In this document: positions 11,507 through 47,479 of the stretch, piece by piece
Layout of the letters: every line of letters starts with the position of its first letter
Position numbering within the stretch: the first letter of the stretch is position 1
NCBI GenBank assembly: GCA_012845835.1
Contig: JABAKD010000023.1
Span: forward strand, 4,984,793-5,048,792
Direction of reading: 5' to 3'
DNA from: Undaria pinnatifida
Lineage: Eukaryota > Sar > Phaeophyceae > Laminariales > Alariaceae
Length of the DNA: 64,000 bases
Program-made: the position numbers and the translations under genes
The notes under the pieces: model-generated
What the model was told of the DNA's origin: nothing
Databases searched by the model: none
The model's input: only the letters and a program-made list of their open reading frames with translations

Positions 11507-11660
11507 GGGGCGGGGGGCGGGGCGGGTGGGGCAGCTCAATCTGTGCGTGGAAACTATACATTCTTTCAAGGGGATACATGTGACGGTTTTGGAAAGAATG
11601 CATCAGTTTTATCATGTATATCCTGGGGTAAGTCGTTCAATCAGTGAGTAGAGGGCGGAG
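10618..11660 (+). repeat. R9-related repeat cluster with G runs
   Basis: Repeated pieces ACACTCCAGCTGTGAGATCG, ACTCATCTTTGCAAGC, GATCGCGCGTATTAC and CTGACGGCTGTGGAAGGA are joined around poly-G tracts at about 11349-11370 and 11475-11504. The site near 11229 preserves the uninterrupted target of the retroposon at 50501-50640. No gene. Confidence 0.65.
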
Positions 11661-12165
11661 TGTTCGAGGGGGTGGGGGTGGAAACTCATCTTTGGCGGTG
11701 CGTATTATATATCATCACTCTCGGAGACAATACCAGCTACAAGTATGACACGTACACGACACATTTCATATCGAAAACTCCCAAGAACAAAAGTCATGGA
11801 CACATACCTGGCTTTGCACCTGGCTTTGAACCTTCCGAATCATAAGAACCGCAGCCACCGCTCCCCTGCCCCCCCCCTTGCCCACTCCCTCCATCTTCCC
11901 CTCCCTCCCCGCGCTCTCCACCGCCGCCACTCCGCCTACGATCCCCGTCACCCTCCGGGATATCTCCGGAATCTGAGGAATCTCCGTAAGCTTTCTCCCA
12001 GATCTTTTTGGCTCTCGACATGTAACCGTCGGCTTTCTCGTCGTCACCCTGAGATCGACGGTTTGGGTGGTATTCAGGGGTCCGTTGGTTGATCGGATTT
12101 TATTTTGTCTGAGTGATTCGTAGACATACACCCGGTAGACACATGATACAACGAGCATTCCTTTT
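11661..12165. other. No gene recognised
   Basis: Minus ORFs (11766-12158, 11794-12021) contain charged stretches, but no start, domain or splice evidence that I can defend. Confidence 0.35.
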
Positions 12166-12540
12166 TTTTTCTTCTTTTTTCGTTATCGTCCGGCGGATGG
12201 GGAAAAATGAAGCTTATAACTCCTTCTTAGAGCCCCCCAAAATCCCTCTCTATACTATGTTCAAGTAATTTGTCCTCCGGTTATAAAGGCGTTAACCCCT
12301 TTAGAGCCCCCGAACCCCTCCCTATACTAAATCCAAGTAATTTTGAGCCCAAAAAGGGGTTTCCAGTTGCAAAGGGGTTAACGGCGGATGGGGAAAACTA
12401 AAGCTTGAATTTAAAACACTTCCACCTACTTTCGTACACGCCGTGTGTCAATCTAACTCGTTTGTATTCGCTATTCAGCGCTAGCTGACACATCCTCAAG
12501 TACCGGTGGTAGCGACAGCGCGAGCTGTCCCCGCCGGCGG
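12166..12540 (-). mobile_element. Two retroposon-1 remnants with TTAA-MITEs between them
   Basis: 12185-12215 (CCGGCGGATGGGGAAAAATG) and 12383-12540 (GCGGATGGGGAAAACTAAAG ... GCGCTAGCTGACACATCC) are reverse-orientation, diverged copies of retroposon-1. Two TTAA-bounded MITEs lie between them: about 12216-12295 (diverged) and 12292-12381. Confidence 0.65.
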
Positions 12541-12589
12541 CCGTCCAGTCTACGAGGTACGTCGTTCTCGCTAGTCGACGGAACGTTAA

Positions 12590-13440
12590 AACCAAAAGTT
12601 TCGAGCATTTGTGCCGGGAGCGGTCCCGAGTAACACATGAGGGTTGTGGCCGCAGCTACGTCTGGACTATCTATCAGTCGCCGCGTTCTGCTGTGCACGT
12701 CACCAGTTGCGATAAATTATTTATCGACGCCTTTGCGCAGCCTTTTCCTTGCTGCGAAAAGTATCCCACTCTACGTAATTCGTCTCCAAACGTGGAAGCT
12801 AAGGTTTTGAGCATTTGCTTCGTGTAGATGCTGAAACGGCAGATTTCAGCGCTGCGGTCCGCGACATTAAACGGTTAGTGCATTCAGTCGCGATAAGCCA
12901 TACCAGTATACAGCAGTGGTGTGCCCATTTGAAGACTATCCGGAACAAACCCCTTTACAGCTCCAAAATATTTCCCTACACTTATTCCAAGTAATTTTGT
13001 CCCCAAAAAGGGGTTTTCGGTTGTAAAGGCGTTAAAACCATAGTAGAGATAAGACCACCCAAGTTGGTTCATCACAAGAAGAAACTCAACGAGACGTTAA
13101 AAGCTCAAGTTTTGAGCATTTGGAGCGAAGTTTTGGAGCATTTGCTTCGTGTGGATGCTGAAACGGCAGCATTCAGTGCTGCGGTCCGCGACATCAAACG
13201 GCTAGTGCATTCACTCGTGATAAGCTATACAGCAGTGGTGTGCCCATTTGAATACCATCCGACATAAACCCCTCTAGAGCCCCAAAGTATTTCCCTATAC
13301 TAATTCCAAGTAATCTTGTCCCCAAAAAAGGGTTTCCAGGTTTCCAGTTGTGAAGGCATGAAAACCATAGTAGAAATAAGGCCACCCAAGTTGGCTAGTC
13401 ACGAAGAAAAAACTACCTTGGAATTAGTACTGGGATGATT
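12590..13440 (+). repeat. ~315-bp tandem duplication carrying an aged reading frame
   Basis: 12795-13080 and 13115-13410 are direct copies. The second keeps an open frame HLLRVDAETAAFSAAVRDIK, RLVHSLVISYTAVV; the first has TAG in the same place. Both contain a TA-CAGCAGTGGTGTGCCCATTT sequence like a Tc1/mariner terminus, and TTAA-MITE copies at 12945-13035 and 13266-13362. No family recognised for the frame. Confidence 0.6.
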
Positions 13441-14066
13441 TTTGCACCACTGTAGTAAAATATAAGACCACCCAAGTGAGCTTATCACGAAAAAGAAACT
13501 AACTTGGAATTAGTACTGGGATGATTCTTGCAGCACAGTTGTAACATAAGACCACAGAAGAGGTAAGACCACCCAAGTTGGCTTGTCACGAAGAAGAAAC
13601 TACTTGGAATTAGTACTGTGATGATTCTTGCAGCACAGTATATTAGTAAGATCAGACCACAGAAGTGATAAGACCACCCAAGTTAGCTCGTCACGAAGAA
13701 GAAACTACTTGGCATTAGTGCTGGGATGATTCTTGCAGCTCCGTAGAAAAAGATAAGACCACAGAAGAGGTAAGACCACCCAAGGTGGCTTGTCAGGAGG
13801 TGGTTTTAAACGCCTTTACAGCCGGAAACCCGCCGAAGATAAGACCACAGAAGAGGTAAGACCACCTAAGTTGGCTTGTCAGGTGGTTTTAAACGCCTTT
13901 ACAGCCGGAAACCCGTTAAAGATGAGACCACAGAAGAGGTAAGACCACCCAAGTTGGCTTGTCAGGAGGTGGTCTTAAACGCCTTTACAACCGGAAACCC
14001 GTTTATGGGACAAATTTACTTGGAATTAGTGTAGGGAGGGGTTTTAGGGCTCTAAACGGGTTAAAC
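13360..14066. repeat. Tandem array of ~100-bp units (AAGACCACCCAAGTTGG)
   Basis: Units with AAGACCACCCAAGTTGGCTT, GTCACGAAGAAGAAACTAC, TTGGAATTAGTACTGGGATG and ATTCTTGCAGCACAGTA repeat about six times. The end contains reverse TTAA-MITE pieces, the fullest at 13974-14066. Confidence 0.75.
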
Positions 14067-15185
14067 TAGGTACATCGCTGTAACACGATACTGAAATAAC
14101 AGCATTTGGCGTCATGGTCCGTCCGCAATATCGCATTTCCGGACGGAAAACACACACCACGTACAAAAAAGCTAATACAGCAGTGGCAGAATAAGTGTCG
14201 ACATCGAGGTTTTGTTTGGTTTTGCGTTCCGGCGTCAGCCACCAGTGCCGTTACGTACCTGTATCAGGTACGCAGGTACTAGGTAATAATGTAGGGCTAA
14301 CAATCATTATCAAACAACAAAATTCGCTTCGGCCAACCCTTTCATTGTCCGAAGGTCTTGGAATCGCGTTGACTTTAGCGTTGCGCGTCAGCGCAGAACC
14401 CTTGTATACGTGTGAGTTGCTTGGGTGTATCACGTTCAGGGCTCCAGGGGTGCATACGAGCTGGATTGGCTAGTAAAGTCACACTCGTTCGTCCACTCAT
14501 AACTTGGTAATAAAAAAGAATTAGGCTGTGTTCAGCATATCGGTGTTTTCAGCCAATCACGGCGCGTTTGCGTGTGCTCTCTGACGTCGCCTTTGGTGTA
14601 CTTTGGCCAAACCAAAGGAATCCGCCGTATTCCATATAGATTTTAGACTTGCAAAAAAAAAACTGAAACCGTTATTTTTGCGGCGGAATAAGCTATTTTT
14701 TTAGAATGCACAGAAGCAGAGCAGCAGCAGCACGGCAGCAGCAGACGCACACACGACGCAGCTCGCACACACTAGAGCGACAGCATGGCGCCCAGCTGCT
14801 CTCCTTCCACCCTCGTGACGTTTGGCACTGTTCTTGATAGACAGGTATCTAGGTTTTATAATAGCCCAAGGGGTGGGGGTGATATCCTACGCACCCATGT
14901 TCCCGGGGTCGAAACAACATTTGCAATTTCCGGCGCGGTTTTTACGAATTTCACCCTGATTTTTTTACACGTGATTGTCATCGGTATTGTAAATAGAATC
15001 ACGACTGCGGTTTTTTATTTTTTTTATTTTTTACATAATTTCATCGCAAAACAAATATTCCCCAATTCAGTAATATATGTCTACCTCAAGGAAAAAAAAG
15101 GGAAAATAAAAACCGCAGTCGTTATTCTATTAGAAATACTGTAAGCAATGACCTGTTAAAATTTCAGGATAAAACTCGTTAAAAC
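14067..15185. other. No gene recognised; palindromic MITE-like hairpin at 14996-15128
   Basis: 14996-15128 has inverted ends ACGACTGCGGTTTTTTATTTT-like and AAAATAAAAACCGCAGTCGT. A ~60-bp stretch near 14340-14405 recurs at 15480-15535 (CGCAACGCTAAxGTCAA on minus). CAG repeats lie near 14716-14745. Otherwise unique. Confidence 0.45.
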
Positions 15186-15189
15186 CGGG

Positions 15190-15486
15190 CCGGAAAACCC
15201 GTTCCACCACGTATATTCCGTTTTGGCCAATCCAGCTTGTAGCCTCGTCCAAAACCACGAAAGACACCTTGTCAAGCGGCACCAGTTTCCTCGCCTGCAC
15301 GGTCAGACTTGTCAATCATCCGCCCGAGGGTGCTGCACACAACAGTGCCGCACACATCAATCTCCGCCCCCCTCCCTCTTCAGGTCCGCCATCTGGCCTG
15401 CCACTCCCTCGCCACCGTACACCGCCATCACGCGCAAGTCCAGGGCATACATCGCCGGCACCGCTTCGACGGACCCTTCCATTGTC
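15190..15486 (-). pseudogene. DEAD-box RNA helicase fragment (DDX46/PRP5-like), frameshifted
   Basis: Read on the minus strand, three frames successively give recognisable pieces of a DEAD-box ATPase core: LRVMAVYGGEGVAGQMADLK, then EIDVCGTVVCSTLGRMID, then LDKVSFVVLDEA. The order and spacing match the GG, TPGR and DEAD motifs of the DDX46/PRP5/DDX42 branch (family knowledge). TPGR is replaced by STLGR with an insertion, DEAD by DEAT, and at least two frame changes and a stop separate the pieces. It is a captured or dead gene fragment. A remote parent gene outside the window is implied. Confidence 0.55.
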
Positions 15487-16084
15487 TGATGGTCTCGGCA
15501 TCACCTTGACTTAGCGTTGCGAGTCAGCCCAGGAGAACAAGGCTAAGGAACGGGGGGGTGTACTCTCGGAAACTTTTTTCGCAGACTTGGTTGTGTATCT
15601 ACCCCGAGTTGGAGTCGTCCTACCGTAGCCCCCCCCCAAAACTTTTCCTTAACGAAATCGCCGGTTTAGAAAACAAGCTCCCGGCCGTTACCTTCTCACA
15701 TACGGTGTCCCCTTGCCAGCCCGACGTCACCGTTCGATGGTCCGTTCGTCGCAAACAGAAAAAAAAACGCGTACTGTACCAAGATTTTTTTCTCGTAGCA
15801 TCTTTCCCTCGTGTCGAGCATCCATGAAATGTTCGATAAATAAGAAATCGCTGTTTTGAGGGGGGGGGTGGCTATCGTAGAATCAGTCGTTGACTCCCCC
15901 ATTTATTTGCGGTCTTACGACTTGGTCCTTAGTGCTGTTATAAGTTGTTTTCCCATGTGAATCCGCAGGAGGAATGGGTAACAAGCTTCGTACACAGCGC
16001 GACAAAAACATCGCCTGGAAGTTTTTTCGTCCATGAGGTACACAGTCACTCGTGCGAGAGGCTCAAACCCGGCAGTGTAAGAGG

Positions 16085-16438
16085 TAGAGCTGTGAGTCGG
16101 CACAACTCAAGTCGCCAACCAGTTATTAGTCGGACTAATAGTTAGTCGTTTCCTGAAGGTGACGACTATCCGACTTATCGGGTTTGCATACTTCGAGGAA
16201 GGGTTGTGTCACGCGGGATGCATTTTTTTCCCCCTTTTTTGGCGGCCTCTACCCGGCCCGGGAGGGGGGGGGGGGGGGGGGGCTACTTTGGCTCGCTTCG
16301 CTCGCCTGACTTAAGTCGGCAAGGCGGCTGGCCATCAGCTGGCTTCGCCAGCAGACTTGCCGACTAAAGTCAGTTAGTCGGCTAACAGCACCTTCCGATT
16401 AGTTAATAGTCGTCAAATCTTGCCGACCCACAGCTCTA
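16085..16438. mobile_element. Terminal-inverted-repeat MITE (~354 bp)
   Basis: Left end TAGAGCTGTGAGTCGGCA and right end TGCCGACCCACAGCTCTA are inverted copies. The interior has nested GACTAA/TTAGTC palindromes and a poly-G run (about 16262-16282). No clear target duplication; hAT-like terminus by resemblance only. Confidence 0.5.
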
Positions 16439-16555
16439 AAAAAAGGGGGTATTAACATACCCCTACCCCAGCCTTGGTCGGACCCTTGTATATATGTACG
16501 AGTTGCTTAACTGTGCTCTTCTAGCGAGAAGCCGACGCGTGCTGCGACAGAGGAA

Positions 16556-17165
16556 GCGTTTTGCATCTGAAATGGTTCATGAATGACGGGGCTCCTTAAC
16601 CCAAATTCGTCGAAAATTGGCCACTTTTGTCGGCATGATTCTCGTTTTTAAATAAAATGGTTTCTGAATGACGGGTTCCTTAACCCAAAATCATCGGAAA
16701 TACGCCATTTTCGTCGGCATGGTCTCGTTTTTATACCAAATGGTTTCTGAATGACGGGGCTCCTTAACCCAAAATCGTCGGAAATTGGCCATTCTTGTCG
16801 GCATGATTCTCGTTTTTTACACAAAATGGCTTCTGAATGATAGGGCTCCTTAACCCAAAATCGTTGGTTATACGCCATCTTCGTCGGCATGATTCTCGTT
16901 TTTACACAAAATGGTTTCTGAATGCCGGGGTTCCTTAACCCAAAATCGTCGGAAATTGATAAAACCCAAAATCGTCGGAAAAACGCCATTTTCGTCGGCA
17001 TGATACTCGTTTTCATACAAAATGGTTTCTGAATGACGGGGCTCCTTAACCCAAGGTCGTCGGATATTGGTCAAACATTTTTCGTTCATGATTTTTATTG
17101 TATACCTAGGCAGGCCGTGGGATTTTTCATCCGGTACACAGCAGTCTCATTTTTGCTCTCAAATC
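16556..17165 (+). repeat. R1-variant tandem array (6 units of ~83 bp) plus R1 tail
   Basis: Units read AAATGGTTTCTGAATGACGG, GGCTCCTTAACCCAAAATCG, TCGGAAAT, TTCGTCGGCATGATTCTCGT, lacking the GTGCTACGG portion. The tail at 17090-17165 (TATACCTAGG ... GTGGGATTTTTCATCCGGT) matches the other R1 loci. Confidence 0.85.
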
Positions 17166-17184
17166 AGTGTTTTTGGGACATGTC

Positions 17185-17274
17185 CTAACCCCTTTAGAGC
17201 CCCGGAACCCCTCCCTATACTAAATCCAAGTGAGTTTGTCCCCAAAAAAGGGTTTCCAGCTGTAAAAGGGTTAA
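17185..17274. mobile_element. TTAA-bounded MITE, copy
   Basis: CTAACCCCTTTAGAGCCCC to TGTAAAAGGGTTAA. It lies just beyond the last kinesin exon found. Family evidence is given at the array entry (48184-49097). Confidence 0.75.
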
Positions 17275-17363
17275 GCTCTCCGATTGAGGAACCCGCAGAG
17301 AAACCTTGAGCGCACCTCCACCGGAGCATGCGTCAAAAGTCCAAAACGTTACGCTAAGCTCAC

Positions 17364-43102
<25,739 letters not shown>

Positions 43103-43616
43103 CAGTAACAGCAACGTCAGCGGCGTTGCGTTCTTGTTCAAGCTGAAGTTCAAGTTGAAATTTTCGCTGAAGTTGAAGTCGAAGACGGTGTTGAAACCTG
43201 ACGTTGAACTTTGTGCTGACGCTGGTATTGGAAGTTGCCGCCTCAAGTCTCCGGAGAAACCTCAAAACGAAACGCTCCAAAAAAAGTTCCAGGCAAGCTT
43301 GCTCCTGACAAAATCTCCAGCAGACTCCCCCAAAATCTCCAAAGGATGATCCCGAATCTGTTTGAATATGTTGACAGCTCTAATGAGTTTCTATAAGCTT
43401 ATCAGCAACAACAATGTTGGGTTTGGGACACCTGACGAAAGGACGGGAGGGGTTTCGAGGGAGTCGGCGTGCGGAGGGTGGGTGGGCGGGGGGGGGTTGT
43501 TAGCCGGGGGGTGGGCGAAATATTTTCACAGCAGCACACATGTTGACACAACACAGTTTCAAACATTTTTTTTCGCCCATCCCTTCAATCATCTTCACAC
43601 TTTTTCTTTCTTCTTG
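43103..43616. other. Region upstream of the kinesin start: no element assigned
   Basis: The kinesin frame is open to about 43261. Beyond that lies unique sequence with a G-rich patch at 43470-43520. A first exon or promoter may be here but no signal is clear. Confidence 0.4.
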
Positions 43617-44030
43617 TGACGCGTGCTACGGTATAGAGGTAGTAAGGTATACCGTTTTTTGGCTCAAATGGTTTCTGAATGACGGGGCTCTGTACCCCAA
43701 AACCGTCGGAAATGCCGCGTGCTACGGTATAGAGGTATTGAGGTATACTGTTTTTTGGCGGAAATGTTTTCTGAATGACGTGGGCTTCCTTAACCCCAAA
43801 ACCGTCGGAAATTCTGCGTGCTACGGTATAGAGGTATTAAGGTATACCTTTTTTTGGCTTAAATGGTTTCCGAATGACGGGGACTCCTTAACCCAAAAAT
43901 CGTCGGAAATACGCCATTTCATTTTTACATGATTATCGTCGTGTACCTAGGCCGTGGGATTCTTCATCCGGTATTATAGCAGTTTTACTCTTCTCCAACG
44001 CATGCTTTGGAAGAGGTCTTAAGCTCCCAA
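43617..44030 (+). repeat. R1 tandem array (3 units) plus R1 tail
   Basis: Units begin near 43619, 43715 and 43815. The tail at 43916-44030 has GTGTACCTAGGCCGTGGGAT, CTTCATCCGGTATTATAGC and TTGGAAGAGGTCTTAAGCTC, matching the tail at 2160-2308. Confidence 0.85.
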
Positions 44031-44039
44031 ATTGAGGGA

Positions 44040-44225
44040 TAGTGTTGAGAAAAAAAGTGGTGCACCTCTATCGTAGCACGCATCTTCCCCCCCCCTAGTC
44101 CCCGAGTGGAAACCCAGACCCGGGGGCACCAAGCATGCTCTTCTGCCCCCTTCCCACTAGGGTAAGCGCCTTCATTTCCATCGCGCCAAGACTTCAGCCT
44201 TTCTTTCTTCCTTCGTCGACTCACA
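44040..44225 (-). mobile_element. SINE-B body, copy
   Basis: It shares with 46015-46195 and 52260-52510 the series GGTAAGCGCCTTCATTT, ATCGCG, TTTCTTCCTTCGTCGACTC. It is the 3' body of a tRNA-headed repeat described at 53625. Confidence 0.55.
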
Positions 44226-44345
44226 TCAAATTGCGCCTAGAACGACACATAGAAAATGACACATGTTTGTACCAGGTGTAGCAGCAGATCATTATTGCTC
44301 TAAATGCTTACGACATACCGGTACCATGTACCAAGTACCCGAGGT

Positions 44346-44482
44346 ACCCGGGTACCTATCTGGGTATATTCTAGCAACGGGTATGTGTTACCCGGGTACC
44401 TATCTGGGTATACTCTAGCAACGGGTATGTGTTACTCGGGTACCTATCTGGGTATACTCTAGCAACGGGTGTGTGTTACCAA
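44346..44482 (+). repeat. 44-bp tandem repeat, three units
   Basis: Unit: ACCCGGGTACCTATCTGGGT, ATACTCTAGCAACGGGTATG, TGTT. It contains the palindrome GGTACCCGGGTACC. Confidence 0.9.
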
Positions 44483-44507
44483 TAACGCCGCCATCAACAC
44501 GACCATT

Positions 44508-45318
44508 AGGCTATTTCTTACACAGCCGGATTTGTCAGTCGAACACGGCCTTTTTCGACTGAAGCCCAAATCGGGCGTTCTTACACAGTCGAAAAAGCGC
44601 TTTTTCGACTCAACTTCTTTCGACTGAGTTTTCCGGCTGGGTGATTCAGTCGAAAAACTTGACTTTTTCGACAGGATCTGCCAATCGAAAAACTCGGTCG
44701 AAAAAGGTTTACGCCTGTTTTATTAACCCATCGAATCGCTAATCCCACCGCAAAACACACACCCGAACGACCACACACCCATACCAGGTACAACACAGCA
44801 GTATCATACAACAGCGTAGACGCTGCCTTGGCTATCACTGCTGTTGCTTCTCGCCACAAGTCAGCGTGACGCGCTCCTGGCTCCGCTCGCAAGCAGCGTG
44901 TATCACACGACAGCAGTTGCGCGCGTTATCGATGCCATTTTGCCAAAAACGGCTACGCCTGCTGTAGCTTAGGCGGCTCTCGGCTGAGTGCAACGCCACG
45001 AACGCACCTTTGGCGGCTTTCAGCTATGAGCCTAACGCCACCAACGCGCTTGGACGAAGGTTCGTCGCGCGCGAAGCACGCGTTGCTCGCGAAGCACGCG
45101 TTGCTCGCGAAAAACGCGCGAAGCACAGAGCTCATTTTCCACTGCTATGCAGCAGTACTCCCTCACACCAATCGCCTCTAGGAAGAGCACAAAATCTATG
45201 AAATCGACTCGACTGACGATAAAAAAAAGGAAGAGAAAAATCTTGTGGAAAACAAGTCCAGTCGAAAAGGGCCGGCCGTTTTCGACTGGCGGAATCCGAC
45301 TGTGTACGAAACGGCCTC
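44508..45318. mobile_element. Element family T, copy 2 (0.8 kb, without nested retroposon)
   Basis: Left CTATTTCTTACACAGCCGGA and right (reverse) CCGTTTCGTACACAGTCGGA; both lead into CAGTCGAAAACGGCC-like sequence. Its interior is the reverse of copy 1 and preserves the uninterrupted site into which the retroposon pair inserted there. A CGAAGCACGCGTTGCTCG direct repeat lies at about 45070-45118. Confidence 0.7.
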
Positions 45319-45584
45319 TAGGAAAACATATCAATTTATTGCGATCCAAACCCGGGTTAGCGCATACTGGTACCTGATGCATGATGCAAAATCCAAGGAA
45401 AAATGAGCGGGCAATAAAGTACCCCCCGGGGCGAATTGATACTACTGTCCATCAACACGGCACACCAGGTACCAGGTAGTGATGACGAGTAAGATCTGAT
45501 GATATGATACGATACCTGACAGCACAATGCAGGGAAAATATTAGACGCGATACCCATGAAACGGTTTTACCCCCATCTATCTAT
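45319..45584. other. No gene recognised
   Basis: Contains the recurring short palindromic motif ACCAGGTACC/GGTACCTGAT; otherwise nothing assigned. Confidence 0.4.
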
Positions 45585-45985
45585 TTCATTTCATTCGGCA
45601 TTTTCGAAGCATGCGTTTTCCCAACATGCGAGAATCACACGACGGCCAATTCCGCTGTATGAATAGCTCAGTTGCGCACTAAATTCCATACAAAATTGCG
45701 GTGGAGGAGGTGGGAGTGCCTGTCGCAGGAAACAGCATCAAACGTGCTGCTGTTTGAACAATAGAGTTCGGCGTTCGTGAGTTCTGGCACTTTCGAAACG
45801 TCCGTTGTCATGCGAGAACTGCACCACCGCCAATTCCGCTACATTTAAAAGCTCCCTTTCACACCAAACCCCATATAAAAAAGCGCTGAGAGTAGCCCAC
45901 AGGAAACAGCATGAAAAAAATCTGATGTATGGATAGTACTGCTGCATGAATCGTAGAGTTCGGCGTTCGTAGCGTTCGAAGAACC
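45585..45985 (+). repeat. ~190-bp direct tandem duplication
   Basis: Two units share TCGGC(A/G)TT, CATGCGAGAA, GGCCAATTCCGCT or CCGCCAATTCCGCT, CAGGAAACAGCATGAAA and AGAGTTCGGCGTTCGT. Confidence 0.75.
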
Positions 45986-46014
45986 ACGAACACACCATAC
46001 CAGGTACCTGGTAT

Positions 46015-46195
46015 ATTTTTCGCATCCCATTCATTATCCTCGCACTTCTCTCGCGCTCCCTCCCAGTAATAACTCGAGATTCGGGGTCACATAGTGGGCC
46101 CTTCTCCCCCATCCCCACTACGGTAAGTGCCTTCATTTTTATCGCGACGAAAAGTTCAGCATTTTCTGCCCTCGCCGACTCGCGTCGGATTGTGA
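46015..46195 (-). mobile_element. SINE-B body, copy
   Basis: On minus: TCGGCGAGGGCAGAAAATGC, TACCGTAGTGGGGATGGGG, CCCACTATGTGACCCCGAAT and GCGAGGATAATGAATGGGAT. The same 3' end occurs at 54600-54700 and 59940-60070. Confidence 0.65.
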
Positions 46196-46202
46196 CATAC
46201 TG

Positions 46203-46307
46203 TTACGGGGGACCCTAGTAAACAGGACCTACGGTGAACACAAAAACCTATATATTCATCTATTTTTACTGACAATATTTGGTCCTATTTACTATCGTCC
46301 TCCGTAA
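46203..46307. mobile_element. 105-bp palindromic MITE (family P), copy 1
   Basis: Ends TTACGGGGGACCCTAGTAAA and (reverse) TTACGGAGGACGATAGTAAA, about 27 bp long. Near-identical to 51673-51778. No coding capacity. Confidence 0.75.
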
Positions 46308-46701
46308 TAATTGTGTTCTGCTTTTGGCTGCGCGAAGTCCGAACTACTGCTGAGTATTCGTTTTCTTCCTTTCTACACAGTCGTAACCATTTTTTCTGAT
46401 ATTTCTGCTCCTTTTTCTTCATCATATATCATATCTCGCTTCTTCTTTTTCAGTTCACCGGTGGCTGTTTTCCCTTTCACCCGCTTGTGTTCTGTTGTTT
46501 TTGTTCTCCAATTTACGCTACGAAAAAATATTGATACCTGGATACTTGATACCGGGTAATAATTTCGTACGAGTTCGGAGTAAACTGTGTTCCATTTTTT
46601 CCCCTCCAGCCGACCTTACGCCGGTATCTTCTTCCTCTTCAGCACGTATGTTGTTCTTGCAGCCTTTCTGATCTTGTTGCATCACATTCATCAGAGCTCC
46701 T

Positions 46702-46840
46702 GTCGTTTGTTTGTTTGTTTGTTTGTTTGTTTGTTTGTTTGTTTGTTTGTTTGTTTGTTTACTTGCTTGCTCCAGAGCTCTTGTCGTTTGTTTGTTTGTT
46801 TGTTTGTTTGTTTGTTTGTTTACTTGCTTGCTTGCTTTTC
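46702..46840 (+). repeat. Duplicated TTTG tetranucleotide arrays
   Basis: Two arrays, each framed by AGAGCTC(C/T)TGTCG and TTTACTTGCTTGC, i.e. a microsatellite duplicated with its flanks. Cys/Leu-Phe-Val ORFs here are artefacts. Confidence 0.9.
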
Positions 46841-46849
46841 TCATTTATA

Positions 46850-47258
46850 TTATTGTCTGGCTTGTTTTGCTGTGTTCTCGTACCCGGTACGCTAGCATTG
46901 CAATTGTTTTACCTTGATTAATTGCGATCAGCGATTGTTTGGTTTACTATCTCTCACGGTCTGTTACCACATATCCCGATTTTTTTTTTTTGTCTCTTTA
47001 GAATAACGAATCAGGACGGACTCTGGGTGATGATGTCGTTTGCGTAGAAAGAATGGCTTGATGTGAACACAACACACTCCACGAGTCGCTCGTCAAAGGT
47101 TGCTGGACCAGACGACTCGTGCAAGAGTTTAACAAACCCACCTCCAATTCCTAAAACTATCCTGGTCTAACTCCAAGTGTTTTGTTCTCGTGTCGGGAGT
47201 GCGGTGCTAAAAGGGCTAAAATCACAACAACAACAAGCACAACAACAACAACAACGGC

Positions 47259-47299
<41 letters not shown>

Positions 47300-47305
47300 C
47301 CACAA
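46850..47305. repeat. R15 copy, R18 copy and CAA microsatellite
   Basis: 46850-47100 matches 57100-57300 (GTCTGGCTTGTTTTG ... GGACTCTGGGTGATGATGT). 47120-47215 matches 31126-31218. (CAA)n spans about 47222-47305. No gene. Confidence 0.6.
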
Positions 47306-47479
47306 CTTTTTGACAAACAAAAAAAAATTTGCCACTGCGAAGAAAAATCATTTCCTCATTGATAACGCACGACTTACTACGAAAACTAATCACCCCAGAA
47401 AAAAATCCCATGTTACCTCTTCCCCAAAACGCGGGCGAGTCTCCTTCCGGGACTTGATTATACATCTTGACTACGAGGT

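Noticed and set aside
14450-14475. Possible second, inverted copy of part of the helicase fragment (ACGAGCTGGATTGGCTAG)
   Set aside because: Only ~18 bases of partial similarity in the opposite orientation; could be coincidence.
46587-46921. VCLFVCLFVCLF-type membrane-like ORFs
   Set aside because: Direct translation of the TTTG microsatellites.
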